Source: Defluviicoccus sp. (GTDB lineage: Bacteria > Pseudomonadota > Alphaproteobacteria > Rhodospirillales > Defluviicoccaceae). From it: a DNA stretch of 64,000 nt. Positions 36,304-44,917 of the stretch are shown piece after piece. The stretch spans positions 74,495-138,494 of the forward strand of contig JARSSM010000011.1 in assembly GCA_029624735.1 (NCBI GenBank), given 5' to 3'. The translations under genes and the position numbers were made by a program. The notes under the pieces were generated by a model that saw only the letters and a program-made list of their open reading frames with translations, was not told the origin of the DNA and did not search any database. Every line of letters starts with the position of its first letter. Position 1 is the first letter of the stretch.

Positions 36304-37782
36304 ATGAATGACACCTCCACGCACGCGATCTGGAATCCCGACACCGGGATAACGGACCTCGAAGCCGATCCGCACGAGCTGCGGGCCTCTGAAATCCCCG
36401 GCATCAAGGCGGTCTGGACAGATCAGCGGGAGCGGCTGAAGGGCACGGCCCAGCTATCGGATTTCACCGAGAAATTGAGCCGCGAGTGGGCGATCGAGAC
36501 GGGCGTCATCGAGAACCTCTACGAGATCGAACGCGGCGTTACGCAAACACTTATCGAGCAGGGTTTCCGGGCGGAACTGCTGAGCCACGGCTCAACGAAT
36601 AAGCCGCGAGACTACGTGCTTCGGCTGCTACACGACCAGAAGGACGTCTTGGACGGCGTGTTCGATTTCGTGAAGAGCAATCGCAGTCTTTCCGCATCAT
36701 ACTTCAAGGAACTCCACGCCGCCTTGCTGAGAAGTCAGGATACCACGGATGGCCTCGATGCGCTCGGGCGCCCGGTGAGGATCCCTCTTATCAAGGGCGC
36801 GTGGAAGGCGCAGGCAAACTATCCTGTGCGCGACGGCGTCACCTACACCTATTGCCCGCCCGAGCACGTGAGCTCGGAGATGGACCGCCTGATTGAGATG
36901 CACGCCAACCACGTCAGCCAGAACATCCCGACCGAGATCCAAGCTGCGTGGTTGCACCACCGCTTCGCCCAGATCCACCCCTTCCAAGATGGAAACGGGC
37001 GGGTCGCCCGCGCGATCGCCTCACTTGTCCTTGTGAAAGACGGCCTCTTCCCGCTTGTCGTGACGCGCAACGATCGGACCATGTATCTCGACGCTCTGGA
37101 GGCGGCGGACAACGGAAACCTTAAGCCGTTGATCGACCTCATCGCGAAGCTGCAGATCACCCAATTCCGCAAGGCAACCGACATCTCTCAGGCGTTGCTG
37201 GTGGAGGAAGACGTGCAGGCGGCTCTCGGCGGGTTGCTCAAGGCGGCCGACAAGATTGCCGCCGACAAGCTCGCCGCGCTCAAGGGAGTATTCGATCTCG
37301 CACGCCTCATTGAGGACGACCTCGACAGGCGCCTGAACGCGCTGGCGCCGACCATCCGGGACGCACTTCAGCGCGTTTCGGATGGTGCAGATGCATACGT
37401 CATACGATCCAACACGCAGACGGACCACTACTTCCGGGCACAGATCATCGAGATCGCCAAGAAACACATCGACTACTTCGCAGACACCGCGGAGTACCGG
37501 TCCTGGATCGCCTTGAACATGCGCTGGTCGCGTCGGGGCCAGCTTGTCTTCGCGATCCACGGGATCGGCAGGCCGTTCAATGGCAGCCTCATCTGCGCTC
37601 CATTCCTTGAATTTAAGGATAAAGACGAGGACGGACAGACGAGGCCGGCGCTGGTTCCGGTCTCTGAAGACGGGTTTGTATTCTTTTACAACGAGAAAGG
37701 AGACGGTTTGCTCGCGCGCTTCAAGCCGTGGCGCGAGAATGCGCTCAAGGTCGCGCTAAAGGAACTGACGCAGAACCTGTAG
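36304..37782 (+). CDS. Fic-domain protein with N-terminal inhibitory motif
   Basis: A 492-residue Fic enzyme. The active-site motif is HPFQDGNGRVAR (H225), identical to the family consensus HPFxxGNGR, so AMP or another nucleotide moiety could be transferred to a target. An N-terminal inhibitory helix is present: TGVIEN at 66-71 fits the (S/T)xxxE(G/N) motif in which the Glu blocks ATP, making this a class II (auto-inhibited) Fic protein. The C-terminal ~200 residues (VFDLARLIEDDLDRRLNAL then HYFRAQIIEIAKKHIDYFAD and RWSRRGQLVF) form an additional domain with no name I can give. It converges with the Doc toxin gene 67 bp further on. Confidence 0.9.
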   Translation: MNDTSTHAIWNPDTGITDLEADPHELRASEIPGIKAVWTDQRERLKGTAQLSDFTEKLSREWAIETGVIENLYEIERGVTQTLIEQGFRAELLSHGSTNKPRDYVLRLLHDQKDVLDGVFDFVKSNRSLSASYFKELHAALLRSQDTTDGLDALGRPVRIPLIKGAWKAQANYPVRDGVTYTYCPPEHVSSEMDRLIEMHANHVSQNIPTEIQAAWLHHRFAQIHPFQDGNGRVARAIASLVLVKDGLFPLVVTRNDRTMYLDALEAADNGNLKPLIDLIAKLQITQFRKATDISQALLVEEDVQAALGGLLKAADKIAADKLAALKGVFDLARLIEDDLDRRLNALAPTIRDALQRVSDGADAYVIRSNTQTDHYFRAQIIEIAKKHIDYFADTAEYRSWIALNMRWSRRGQLVFAIHGIGRPFNGSLICAPFLEFKDKDEDGQTRPALVPVSEDGFVFFYNEKGDGLLARFKPWRENALKVALKELTQNL

Positions 37783-37849
37783 ACAGGGCTCTCGTCGATT
37801 GTGCCCGCGAAAAGCGGAACACAAATGTCCGCAGCCTTCCGCCAGCGAT

Positions 37850-38272
37850 TCAGTCGTCCTGCCGGAAACGGTTCTGTTGCGGGTCACAAACGTCCGCAAC
37901 ATGGTCGCGGATCCATGCAGCGAAGGCCGCTTCCGATCGAGAACCGGCGGCGATTTCGAGGATCACCAGGACACATGCCTCGTCGTCGGCGGTCAGGCGG
38001 AGGCCATTCAGCGCGACGAAGAGTTCGACAACCACCAACGCCGTCCGCTTGTTGCCATCAACGAAGGGATGGTTGCGGGCGAGGCCGTAGCCGTATGCGG
38101 CGGCAAACGAAGGCAGATCCGAGGCGGCCTCGTAAACCTGCAGGGTTTGCGGGCGGGCCAAAGTCGATTTCAGCAGACCGGCATCGCGGAGCCCCGGAGC
38201 GCCTCCATGCTCAACGAGCTGCTCGTCGTGGATGGCCAACACGACGGCCTCGCCAACCCAGACGATGGGCAC
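37850..38272 (-). CDS. doc: Doc-type toxin (death-on-curing, Fic fold)
   Basis: A 140-residue protein with the Doc variant of the Fic motif, HPFVDGNKRTA (68-78), and the family start HDEQLVEHGGAPGLRD. Doc of phage P1 phosphorylates elongation factor Tu and stops translation; a similar role is probable. The start is GTG 38272, directly after the stop codon of the antitoxin (TAG then GTG without spacing), so translation is coupled. The usual partner of Doc is a Phd-type antitoxin, whereas here it is an AbrB-type one. Confidence 0.9.
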   Translation of the reverse strand: MPIVWVGEAVVLAIHDEQLVEHGGAPGLRDAGLLKSTLARPQTLQVYEAASDLPSFAAAYGYGLARNHPFVDGNKRTALVVVELFVALNGLRLTADDEACVLVILEIAAGSRSEAAFAAWIRDHVADVCDPQQNRFRQDD

Positions 38273-38506
38273 CTATTTTGCCAACTCACGCAACGCCGCG
38301 CGCCGCTCCTTCATGATGCGGCGGGCCTCTGCCATGTGCTCGTCGAACTCCGGGTTGTACGGTGTCAGCCTGTATCCATCAGGCGCTTCGGTCAAGAAAA
38401 GGGTATCGCCCTTTGCCAGCTTCAGTCGTGCCAACGCCTCCTTCGGCAAGACGACGCCGACCGAATTGCCGATTGCCGTGAGCTTGAGTGTCACGACCGA
38501 GCTCAA
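38273..38506 (-). CDS. AbrB/MazE-type antitoxin
   Basis: A 77-residue protein with the swapped-hairpin SpoVT/AbrB DNA-binding signature: LTAIGNSVGVVLPKEALARL and KGDTLFLTEAPDGYRLTPY. It is followed immediately by the doc gene, so it should neutralise that toxin and bind the operator of its own operon. The C-terminal helix EFDEHMAEARRIMKERRAAL would be the toxin-binding part. The gene begins 126 bp downstream of a tRNA gene on the same strand. Confidence 0.88.
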   Translation of the reverse strand: MSSVVTLKLTAIGNSVGVVLPKEALARLKLAKGDTLFLTEAPDGYRLTPYNPEFDEHMAEARRIMKERRAALRELAK

Positions 38507-38631
38507 GGCCTTCTCCTCACGTTACAACATCCGTACGAACAGGATAGGCGATGCCGCATGCCGCCACAACCGCGTTCACTGGCCACGGCTGGCGGGAACG
38601 AAACCCGTCGATACGAGAGCGTTATTGCCGG

Positions 38632-38705
38632 TGGCTGGGGGACCTGGATTCGAACCAGGGCCGCTCGGTCCAGAGCCGAGAATTCTACCGCTAAACTATC
38701 CCCCA
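38632..38705 (-). tRNA. tRNA-Gln (anticodon CTG)
   Basis: The - strand reads tggggga at the 5' end, pairing with tccccca near the 3' end, followed by discriminator G and encoded CCA (plus-strand 38632-38634). The anticodon arm ctcgg/ccgag encloses ctctgga, giving CTG. The T arm contains ggttcgaatcc. Total length 74 nt with CCA. It stands alone between the toxin-antitoxin pair and the phosphatase gene. Confidence 0.97.
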
Positions 38706-38856
38706 TGCGTCCGGCGGCGAAGAGGGGAAATGCCACTCAGGCAACGCCCCTCCCTCCGCCGGCGATGGATCGCCAAGCCACGCCAAGGTATCGCCATCGC
38801 AGCGCCGCCGCAAGGGGACCCTTTGCGCCGGCGGACCTGATGGCGCGCGCTTGTCA

Positions 38857-39504
38857 TCACGGCCGGTTGGGGTCCTGCCGCGGTCCCGGCACCGGCTTCT
38901 TGCTCAAGAACGCCGCGCGGATGGTGTCGGTCTCGGCCTGCGACCAGTTGTTCAGCGGATCGTTGGCGGGATACTGCTGGGCGAGATAGTAAGCGCGCAC
39001 GCTGACGTGGTCGCGCAGCGCCACGACAATATCCTCGCGGCAGCCGTGGAACGCCTCCCACGATGGCTCGGCCGCCGGGCGAACACGGCGAATGAAGGTG
39101 AGCGCTTCCTCCGGTGGCATCAGCTCGACGAAGGCCAAGTAGGCGAGCACGGCCAGCGGCGCGCGGTTGAGGCCGGCGGTACAGTGCACATAGACGCGGT
39201 GACTGGTGGCCAACAGGATCGCCAGTGCGCGCACAGCCTGCGGCAGGTTGATGCGCTGATCGGGCGGATTGAAGTCGAGCATCGGCGTGTTCAGCATCAG
39301 CGCGCCACGCGCGACGCCGTGCTCCCGGTGGCTCTCGTAATCGATGCCGAAGGCGGCGCGGCACTCCTCACTCTGCAGCGACAACAGCGCCGTCGCCCCG
39401 GCTTCCTCGCAAATGCGGTCGATGTCCTCGATGATCATCGGGCAGGAGCCGATGACCATGTCGGTGCGGACCTCGTCCCAGTTCAGACTCCACTGCCAGT
39501 TCAT
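38857..39504 (-). CDS. Dual-specificity phosphatase resembling plant SEX4-type glucan phosphatases
   Basis: A 215-residue cysteine phosphatase. The P-loop CTAGLNRAP has nucleophile C108 and R114; the general acid lies in MLDFNPPDQR (D77). The order and wording of motifs resemble the plant glucan phosphatase SEX4 and laforin more than ordinary bacterial tyrosine phosphatases: VIGSCPMIIEDIDRI (SEX4 has VGSQPQKPEDIDHL), LDFNPPD (KDFDPLS), INLPQAVRAL (SQLPKAVSSL) and YVHCTAGLNRAP (YVHCTAGLGRAP). The loop has Asn where glucan phosphatases have the Gly of CxAGxGR. No CBM48 domain is present; the C-terminal ~50 residues form a tail. If it acts on phosphorylated glucan it would join the glycogen genes in this genome, but that is inference. 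Confidence 0.7.
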   Translation of the reverse strand: MNWQWSLNWDEVRTDMVIGSCPMIIEDIDRICEEAGATALLSLQSEECRAAFGIDYESHREHGVARGALMLNTPMLDFNPPDQRINLPQAVRALAILLATSHRVYVHCTAGLNRAPLAVLAYLAFVELMPPEEALTFIRRVRPAAEPSWEAFHGCREDIVVALRDHVSVRAYYLAQQYPANDPLNNWSQAETDTIRAAFLSKKPVPGPRQDPNRP

Positions 39505-39564
39505 CGTGCCCTTCGCTTCTGGGGAAGAGGGGCGGCTCCCCGGTTGATGAGAGGAGACGAACCC

Positions 39565-40923
39565 TTATGCCGGACCTGCCGTCCCGATGCCAGTGTGGCG
39601 GTCGGCCGCCTCGGCGAGCGCGCGCAAGGCGGGGGCGACCTGCACAGGGCAGGTACCACTGCCACCCAGCCGTCGCAAGGCCGCCGGCAGGTGGTCCAGC
39701 TGCGCGGCGGCGTGCGCGCGGATGGCATCGAGCGTCGGCATCGGCGCGACGCGGCAGCCGGCGCGGACGACGGGCGCGAGAAGGGGCTCGCCGGTCTGGG
39801 CGTCGCCTTCGACGGTCAGGATGTCACTTACGAGCGTGCAGTCGTCCGCATAGCGGCGGAAAACCTGCTTGCGCCCGGGCCAGGTCGCCTTGCCCTCCGA
39901 ACGCTTGCGCCGCGGGATGCCCGCATACTCCTGCAGCTTGTAAGCACAGTCGAGCGCCGGCGCGTCCTCCGACGTGACCAGGCTGGTGCCGATGCCGAAG
40001 CCATCGATCGGCACGCCATCGGCAGTGAAGGCGGCGAGCCGATCCTCGTCAAGGCCGCCGCTGGCAAAGATCTTGACCTCGGTCAAGCCGCCGGCATCGA
40101 GGATCGCGCGCACGGCGCGGGCGTGGCTGGCAAGATCACCGGAATCGAGGCGAACGCCACGGAGCGCGATGCCGGCTGCCTTGAGTCGCGGCGCGAGTGC
40201 CACCACCTTCCGTGCCCCGGCTTCGGTGTCGTAGGTGTCGATCAGGAGAACGAGGTTGTCCGGACGCGAGCGGGCGAAGCGCTCGAACGCCAGCGTTTCG
40301 TCGTCGTGCGCCTGGATGAAGGCGTGCGCCATGGTGCCGAAGATGGGGATGCCGAACATCTTCCCGGCGAGCACGGTGGCGGTGCCGGCAAAGCCCGCAA
40401 TATAAGCCGCGCGCGCCGCCAACAGCCCCGCCTCGGCGCCGTGCGCACGTCTGAGCCCGAAATCGATCAGGGTTCGGTTCGGCGCCGCCAGCACCATGCG
40501 CGCCGCTTTTGACGCCACCACCGTCTGCAGCTGCATGAGGTTGATCAGCCGCGTTTCCATGAACTGCGCTTCCGGCAGCGGCGCGATGATGCGCAACAGC
40601 GGCTCGTCCGGAAAGAACACCGTTCCTTCCGCCATCGCATCGGCATCGCCGGTGAAGCGGAATCCTTCGAGATAGCGGAGGAAATCGGCGGAGAAGCGGC
40701 CCGTCCCGCGCAGCCAGTCGAGATCGGCGGCGGAAAAGCGCACGGTTTCGAGGAACTCGACCGCCTGCGCCAGGCCCGCCGCCATCAGGAAGTTACGCCG
40801 CGGCGGCAGCTTGCGGCAGAAGAACTCGAACACCGCCGTCCCGCTCATGCCATGCTCCAGGTACGACTGCATCATGTTGAGCTGGTAGAGGTCGGTCAGC
40901 AGCGGGTTGGCAAACAGGTCCAT
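39565..40923 (-). CDS. pncB: Nicotinate phosphoribosyltransferase
   Basis: A 452-residue enzyme making nicotinate mononucleotide from nicotinate and PRPP in NAD salvage. Start ATG 40923 gives MDLFANPLLTDLYQLNMMQS, the usual N-terminus; the open frame continues upstream but only into the antisense of other genes. Family motifs seen are PRRNFLMAAGLAQAVEFLE, FGLRRAHGAE, the substrate-binding IFGTMAHAFIQAH and VRLDSGDLA, then IFASGGLDEDR. rtcB begins 32 bp upstream of its start on the same strand, so the pair may form one transcript, although no function links them. Confidence 0.93.
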   Translation of the reverse strand: MDLFANPLLTDLYQLNMMQSYLEHGMSGTAVFEFFCRKLPPRRNFLMAAGLAQAVEFLETVRFSAADLDWLRGTGRFSADFLRYLEGFRFTGDADAMAEGTVFFPDEPLLRIIAPLPEAQFMETRLINLMQLQTVVASKAARMVLAAPNRTLIDFGLRRAHGAEAGLLAARAAYIAGFAGTATVLAGKMFGIPIFGTMAHAFIQAHDDETLAFERFARSRPDNLVLLIDTYDTEAGARKVVALAPRLKAAGIALRGVRLDSGDLASHARAVRAILDAGGLTEVKIFASGGLDEDRLAAFTADGVPIDGFGIGTSLVTSEDAPALDCAYKLQEYAGIPRRKRSEGKATWPGRKQVFRRYADDCTLVSDILTVEGDAQTGEPLLAPVVRAGCRVAPMPTLDAIRAHAAAQLDHLPAALRRLGGSGTCPVQVAPALRALAEAADRHTGIGTAGPA

Positions 40924-40955
40924 CAGGTGTCTCGGCGGCGCGGCGCGAGGAGGGC

Positions 40956-42386
40956 CTAGCCCTTGATGCAGATCAGCGGTTCGAGCCGCGCCACTTTGGT
41001 CGCGAGCCGGGCGCGATGGGCGGCAGCGACGACCGCATCGACGTCCTTGTAGGCGCCGGGGGCCTCCTCTGCCACCCCCTTGGCGGAGCGGCTGCGGACG
41101 ATGATACCGCGCTCGGCGAGCGAGTCGATGACGGCACGGCCCTGCCAGCGCTGGCGGGCGGCGTGACGGGACAGGCTGCGGCCGGCGCCGTGACAGGCGG
41201 ACCCGAACGCACGCGTCATCCCCTCCGCCGTGCCGCGCAGGATCCACGAGCTGGTGCCCATGGTGCCGCCGATCAGCACCGGCTGGCCGACGGCGCGCAG
41301 ATCAGGCGGTAGCGCCGGATGGCCGGGCCCAAGCGCGCGAGTCGCCCCCTTGCGGTGGACATAAAGCGCGCGCGGACGCCCCGCGACCGTGTGCGTCTCC
41401 TCCTTGCAGGTGTTGTGCGAGACATCGTAGAGGAGCTTGAGCTGCGCCCGCGGCAGGATCGCGGCAAAGACGCTGCGGGCCAAGTGGGTGAGGATCTGCC
41501 GGTTGGCGAGCGCGCAGTTGATCGCCGCGCGCATGGCGCCCAGGTAGCGCTGGCCGGTCTCGGATGCGATCGGCGCGCAGGCGAGCTCCCGGTCCGGCAA
41601 CGCGATCCCGTGGCTGGCGGCGGTGAGCGCCATCTCACGCAATGCCTCGGTGCCGATCTGATGGCCGAGCCCGCGCGAGCCGCAGTGGATGCTGACGACG
41701 GCATCACCTGCCTTGAGCCCGTAGGCGCGCGCGGCGTCTTCATCGAAGATCGCGGCGACCCGCTGCACTTCGAGATAGTGGTTGCCGGAGCCGAGCGTGC
41801 CCATTTCCCCCTTCTGCCGTTCCTTCGCCTTCGCGGAGATGAATTCCGGGCCGGCGCCAGCGACGCAGCCGTAATCCTCCGTGCGGGTCAGGTCGGCCGC
41901 CACGCCCCAGCCGCGTCCCACCGCCCAGGCGGCGCCACCTCGCAGCATCGCGTCCATGTCTTTAGGTGTGAGCGAGATCTCACCGTGCGAGCCGACGCCG
42001 GCGGGGATGCGCTGAAACAGCGCGTCCGCCAGCCGTTCACGCTGGGCGGTGATCGCACCGGCACCGATGCCGGTCAGGAGCGTGCGCACGCCGCACGAAA
42101 TATCGAAGCCGACGCCACCGGCGGAAATCACACCACCTTCTTCCGGATCGAACGCGGCCACGCCGCCGATCGGAAAGCCGTAACCCCAGTGTGCGTCCGG
42201 CATGGCGTACGATGCCTCGACGATCCCCGGCAGCATGGCGACATTCGCCGCCTGTTCGAGGACCTTGTCGTCAAGGCCTGCGATCAGATCGGCGCTGGCG
42301 AAGATCCGCGCCGGCACCCGCATCGCGCCTTCCTGTGCGATCTCCCACTCGTCCTCGCCGATGCGGTTCAGGCGCCGTTCTGGCAT
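40956..42386 (-). CDS. rtcB: RtcB family RNA ligase
   Basis: A 476-residue RtcB, which ligates 2',3'-cyclic phosphate and 5'-OH RNA ends through a guanylylated histidine. Motifs include YAMPDAHWGYGFPIGGVAAF, GGVGFDISCGVRTL, SGNHYLEVQ, SIHCGSRGLGHQIG, LLYDVSHNTCK and the nucleophile histidine in ACHGAGRSLSRHAA. The archease gene, whose product helps guanylylate RtcB, is found 300 bp upstream in the same direction. A DUF2283 gene lies between them. No rtcA or rtcR-type regulator is visible here. Confidence 0.94.
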   Translation of the reverse strand: MPERRLNRIGEDEWEIAQEGAMRVPARIFASADLIAGLDDKVLEQAANVAMLPGIVEASYAMPDAHWGYGFPIGGVAAFDPEEGGVISAGGVGFDISCGVRTLLTGIGAGAITAQRERLADALFQRIPAGVGSHGEISLTPKDMDAMLRGGAAWAVGRGWGVAADLTRTEDYGCVAGAGPEFISAKAKERQKGEMGTLGSGNHYLEVQRVAAIFDEDAARAYGLKAGDAVVSIHCGSRGLGHQIGTEALREMALTAASHGIALPDRELACAPIASETGQRYLGAMRAAINCALANRQILTHLARSVFAAILPRAQLKLLYDVSHNTCKEETHTVAGRPRALYVHRKGATRALGPGHPALPPDLRAVGQPVLIGGTMGTSSWILRGTAEGMTRAFGSACHGAGRSLSRHAARQRWQGRAVIDSLAERGIIVRSRSAKGVAEEAPGAYKDVDAVVAAAHRARLATKVARLEPLICIKG

Positions 42387-42422
42387 GGTACCGAGGTCCT
42401 CAGCGGTACGCGTGCGGCCCGC

Positions 42423-42620
42423 CTAAACCGCGACCTTGAGGTTGACGCTGGCGGGATCAGGCATTGATTTCGATGCGTCGAGGATCTCAATGCCGACCAA
42501 CCGCCCGTCTGCGTCGTAATCGAGGATGACGCCCGGCTTGTCCTCGCTGCTCTCAGCGACAGCACGCGGTGCCAGCACGATCGAAAGCGTATCGGTGTGC
42601 GGATCGTAGGTAACGTTCAT
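42423..42620 (-). CDS. DUF2283 family protein
   Basis: A 65-residue protein that matches DUF2283 along its whole length: MNVTYDPHTDTLSIVL, ESSEDKPGVILDYDADGRLV and GIEILDASK. DUF2283 genes commonly follow a DUF4258 gene, and a fragment of what looks like that partner precedes it here (42621-42716). This is a reason to suspect an old toxin-antitoxin-like pair whose larger member has been lost. Its molecular function is not established. Confidence 0.85.
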   Translation of the reverse strand: MNVTYDPHTDTLSIVLAPRAVAESSEDKPGVILDYDADGRLVGIEILDASKSMPDPASVNLKVAV

Positions 42621-42716
42621 TCAGGCGCTCCGATACTTTGCGAGCTTACTCGTTCGATAGGCGGTAACGATCTCGGGCGGCACCCGGTCAATATCGACAA
42701 TACGGCTACCCCATTC
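42621..42716 (-). pseudogene. C-terminal fragment resembling a DUF4258-type protein
   Basis: Reading the - strand in frame from about 42716 gives WGSRIVDIDRVPPEIVTAYR then TSKLAKYRSA and a stop (TGA 42621-42623) directly before the ATG of the DUF2283 gene. The ending, a strand followed by TAYRTSKLAKY, is like that of DUF4258 proteins (typically VITVYRTSKxxKY). No start codon or N-terminal half is present; the frame begins inside the archease 3' end. Assignment from memory of the family, so tentative. Confidence 0.4.
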
Positions 42717-43137
42717 ACACGTCGACGACGCACTGCGCGCACCAGCGGCCGTCGGCCAGCTGCTCGACCTTGAGTGCGGTCATGGTCGCGCCTTTGACCT
42801 CGACCGCGGCTTCATGGCGGCCGGCATCGAATGGCTCGCCCTTGGCTTCCGCCCGCAACCGGGCGCCGTCGATGGTGACGTGAAACGCGGCGAACAGCAG
42901 GCCCGATGTTGCCATTTCGTAGATAATGGCGTTCAAGAAATCGACCAGCAGGATATCAAGGGCCGGCGCCTCGCAGGCTACCGCAATGCTCTGAAGCGGC
43001 CTCACCGTGCCCGGATCGGCGACGACCGCCGCCAGCGCGGTCGCTGCCTCCTCAAAACTGGCTTCGAGGGTCGGGCCGCAGCCGCGCACGCCGATATCGG
43101 CGCCATGCTCGAAGTGCTCCCAGCCGCGCGTCGTCAT
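42715..43137 (-). CDS. Archease
   Basis: A 140-residue archease, the small metal-binding cofactor that activates RtcB for multiple turnovers. The family N-terminus is seen as WEHFEHGADIGVRGCG (His and Asp are metal-ligand candidates), followed by SFEEAATALAAVV, LDILLVDFLNAIIYEMAT and KGEPFDAGRHEAAVEVKGAT. ATG 43137 is chosen because the family begins with this sequence; a longer frame adds 29 unrelated residues. It stands upstream of DUF2283 and rtcB, so its operon with rtcB is interrupted by an extra gene and a fragment. Confidence 0.92.
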   Translation of the reverse strand: MTTRGWEHFEHGADIGVRGCGPTLEASFEEAATALAAVVADPGTVRPLQSIAVACEAPALDILLVDFLNAIIYEMATSGLLFAAFHVTIDGARLRAEAKGEPFDAGRHEAAVEVKGATMTALKVEQLADGRWCAQCVVDV

Positions 43138-43214
43138 CCTTGCCTTCGCGCCCCCTTTCGATGCTAACGATACGCCGCGAAACGGCAGCGCGAAAGCGGC
43201 GCAGGAGGGCTGGA

Positions 43215-44876
43215 ATGCGGACACGGACCGGCGGGCGGACCGTCGTCGATGCGCTGCGGGCGCATGGCTGCGAGCGGATCTTCACCGTGCCCGGGGAGAG
43301 CTTCCTCGGCCTGTTGGACGCACTCTACGACGTGCGCGAGACCATCGATGTCGTCACCTGCCGCCACGAGGGCGGCGCCGGCTTCATGGCCGAGGCTTCG
43401 GCCAAGCTCACCGGCCGGCCCGGCGTTTGCGTGGTGAGCCGCGGTCCCGGCGCCTGCAATGCCGCCATTGCGGTGCACACGGCACGGCAGGATTCGACGC
43501 CGATGCTGCTGCTGATCGGCCAGGTTTCGCGGCCCTTGCGCGGCCGCGAGGCGTTCCAGGAGGTCGACCACGCGCGTTTCTTCGCGCCGCTCGCCAAGCA
43601 TGCCGGGGAGGTGAGCCGCGCCGAGGATCTGCCGGCCGCGATCGCGCGCGCCTTCTTCACCGCCGAGCAAGGGCGCGCCGGCCCGGTCGTGCTGGCGCTG
43701 CCGGAGGATCTGTTGCGCGAAGAGGCGGCGGTTGCCGATGTCGACACGCTGCCCGTCGACCTGCCCGAGCCCGATCCTGGGCTGATGGAGCGCCTGCACA
43801 CGATGCTGGGCGATGCCGAGCGGCCGCTCGTGATCGCCGGCGGCGGCGGCTGGACGGAGCGAGCGCGCGCAGACCTCGCCCGCTTTGCCGACGTCAACGG
43901 GCTCACCGTCACCTGCACCTTCCGGCGCAACGACATTCTCGATAACGACCACCCGAGCTTTGTCGGTACGCTCGGCATCGCGCCTGATCCGTTACTGGTC
44001 AACCGCATCCGCGCCGCCGACCTGGTCATCGCCATCGGCACCCGTCTGGGAGAAGTCCCGACCCAAGGCTACACGCTGTTTGGCCCGCCCGCCCCGACAC
44101 TGGTGCACGTGTACCCGGACGGCCGGGAGATCGGCCGCGTGTTCCCAGCCGAACTCGCGATCGAGGCGGCAGTGGCGCCATTCATGGCCCACCTCGCGCG
44201 GTTAGCCCCCATCGGTGGCCACCGCTGGCACGACTGGACCGCGGCGGCGCGCGCCGACTATCTCGCCGACCGGAAGCCGCTTATCGGCAGCGAGCCCGCA
44301 GCCGGCGTCGACCTTGGTCAGGCGATGGCGGTCCTTGATGGCTTCCTTTCCGAGGACGCGATCATCACCGTCGATGCCGGCAATTTCTCTGGCTGGCCGC
44401 ACCGCTTCCTCCGCCACGGCGGCGGCCGAAGGCTGCTGGGCGCCTGCAACGGGGCGATGGGCTACGGCATCCCGGCGTCGCTCGCGGCCAAGCGCGCCTT
44501 TCCCCAGCGCGAGGTGATCGCCTTTGTCGGTGATGGCGGTTTCGGCATGACCGGTGCGGAACTGCTGACCGCGCTGCAGATCGGCGCCGGGATCACCGTG
44601 CTGGTCTGCAACAACAGCATGTACGGCACCATCCGCATGCACCAGGAGCGGCGCTATCCCGGCCGGCCAGTGGCGACCGCGCTCACCAACCCCAGCTTCG
44701 CCGATATCGCCCGCGCCTTCGGCGCCGAGGGATTCTTAGTCAAGGACACCGCCGCGTTTGCACCGGCGCTGGAGGCGGCGCGCCAGAGCGGCCGGCCGGC
44801 GGTGATCGAGATCATCCCCAACGCGGAACAGGTCTCGACACGCGCCGCGCTCGCTTCCCAGCGCGCGACAAGGTAG
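43215..44876 (+). CDS. Thiamine diphosphate-dependent enzyme of the acetolactate synthase type
   Basis: A 553-residue ThDP enzyme starting at ATG 43215 with aggaggg 8 bp upstream. The three POX/ALS domains are complete: N-terminal VPGESFLGLLDAL with catalytic Glu28, the middle domain (PLVIAGGGGW), and the C-terminal cofactor domain with VGDGGFGMTGAELLTALQIG ... VCNNSMYG (GDG...NN motif). The fold fits acetolactate synthase large subunits but also several decarboxylases and ligases; no ilvH-like regulatory gene follows, so acetolactate synthesis is not certain. It is divergent from archease and precedes an alcohol dehydrogenase gene by 41 bp, a possible operon that would reduce an aldehyde product. 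Confidence 0.88.
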   Translation: MRTRTGGRTVVDALRAHGCERIFTVPGESFLGLLDALYDVRETIDVVTCRHEGGAGFMAEASAKLTGRPGVCVVSRGPGACNAAIAVHTARQDSTPMLLLIGQVSRPLRGREAFQEVDHARFFAPLAKHAGEVSRAEDLPAAIARAFFTAEQGRAGPVVLALPEDLLREEAAVADVDTLPVDLPEPDPGLMERLHTMLGDAERPLVIAGGGGWTERARADLARFADVNGLTVTCTFRRNDILDNDHPSFVGTLGIAPDPLLVNRIRAADLVIAIGTRLGEVPTQGYTLFGPPAPTLVHVYPDGREIGRVFPAELAIEAAVAPFMAHLARLAPIGGHRWHDWTAAARADYLADRKPLIGSEPAAGVDLGQAMAVLDGFLSEDAIITVDAGNFSGWPHRFLRHGGGRRLLGACNGAMGYGIPASLAAKRAFPQREVIAFVGDGGFGMTGAELLTALQIGAGITVLVCNNSMYGTIRMHQERRYPGRPVATALTNPSFADIARAFGAEGFLVKDTAAFAPALEAARQSGRPAVIEIIPNAEQVSTRAALASQRATR

Positions 44877-44917
44877 CCTGATGGGAGGTTGGTGAAGGGC
44901 CGGAAAGGCGAGCGGCA

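Noticed and set aside
38803..38833. Hairpin downstream of the phosphatase gene
   Set aside because: Arms match almost perfectly but leave a 2-nt loop and no T-run on the relevant strand, so it is not listed as a terminator.
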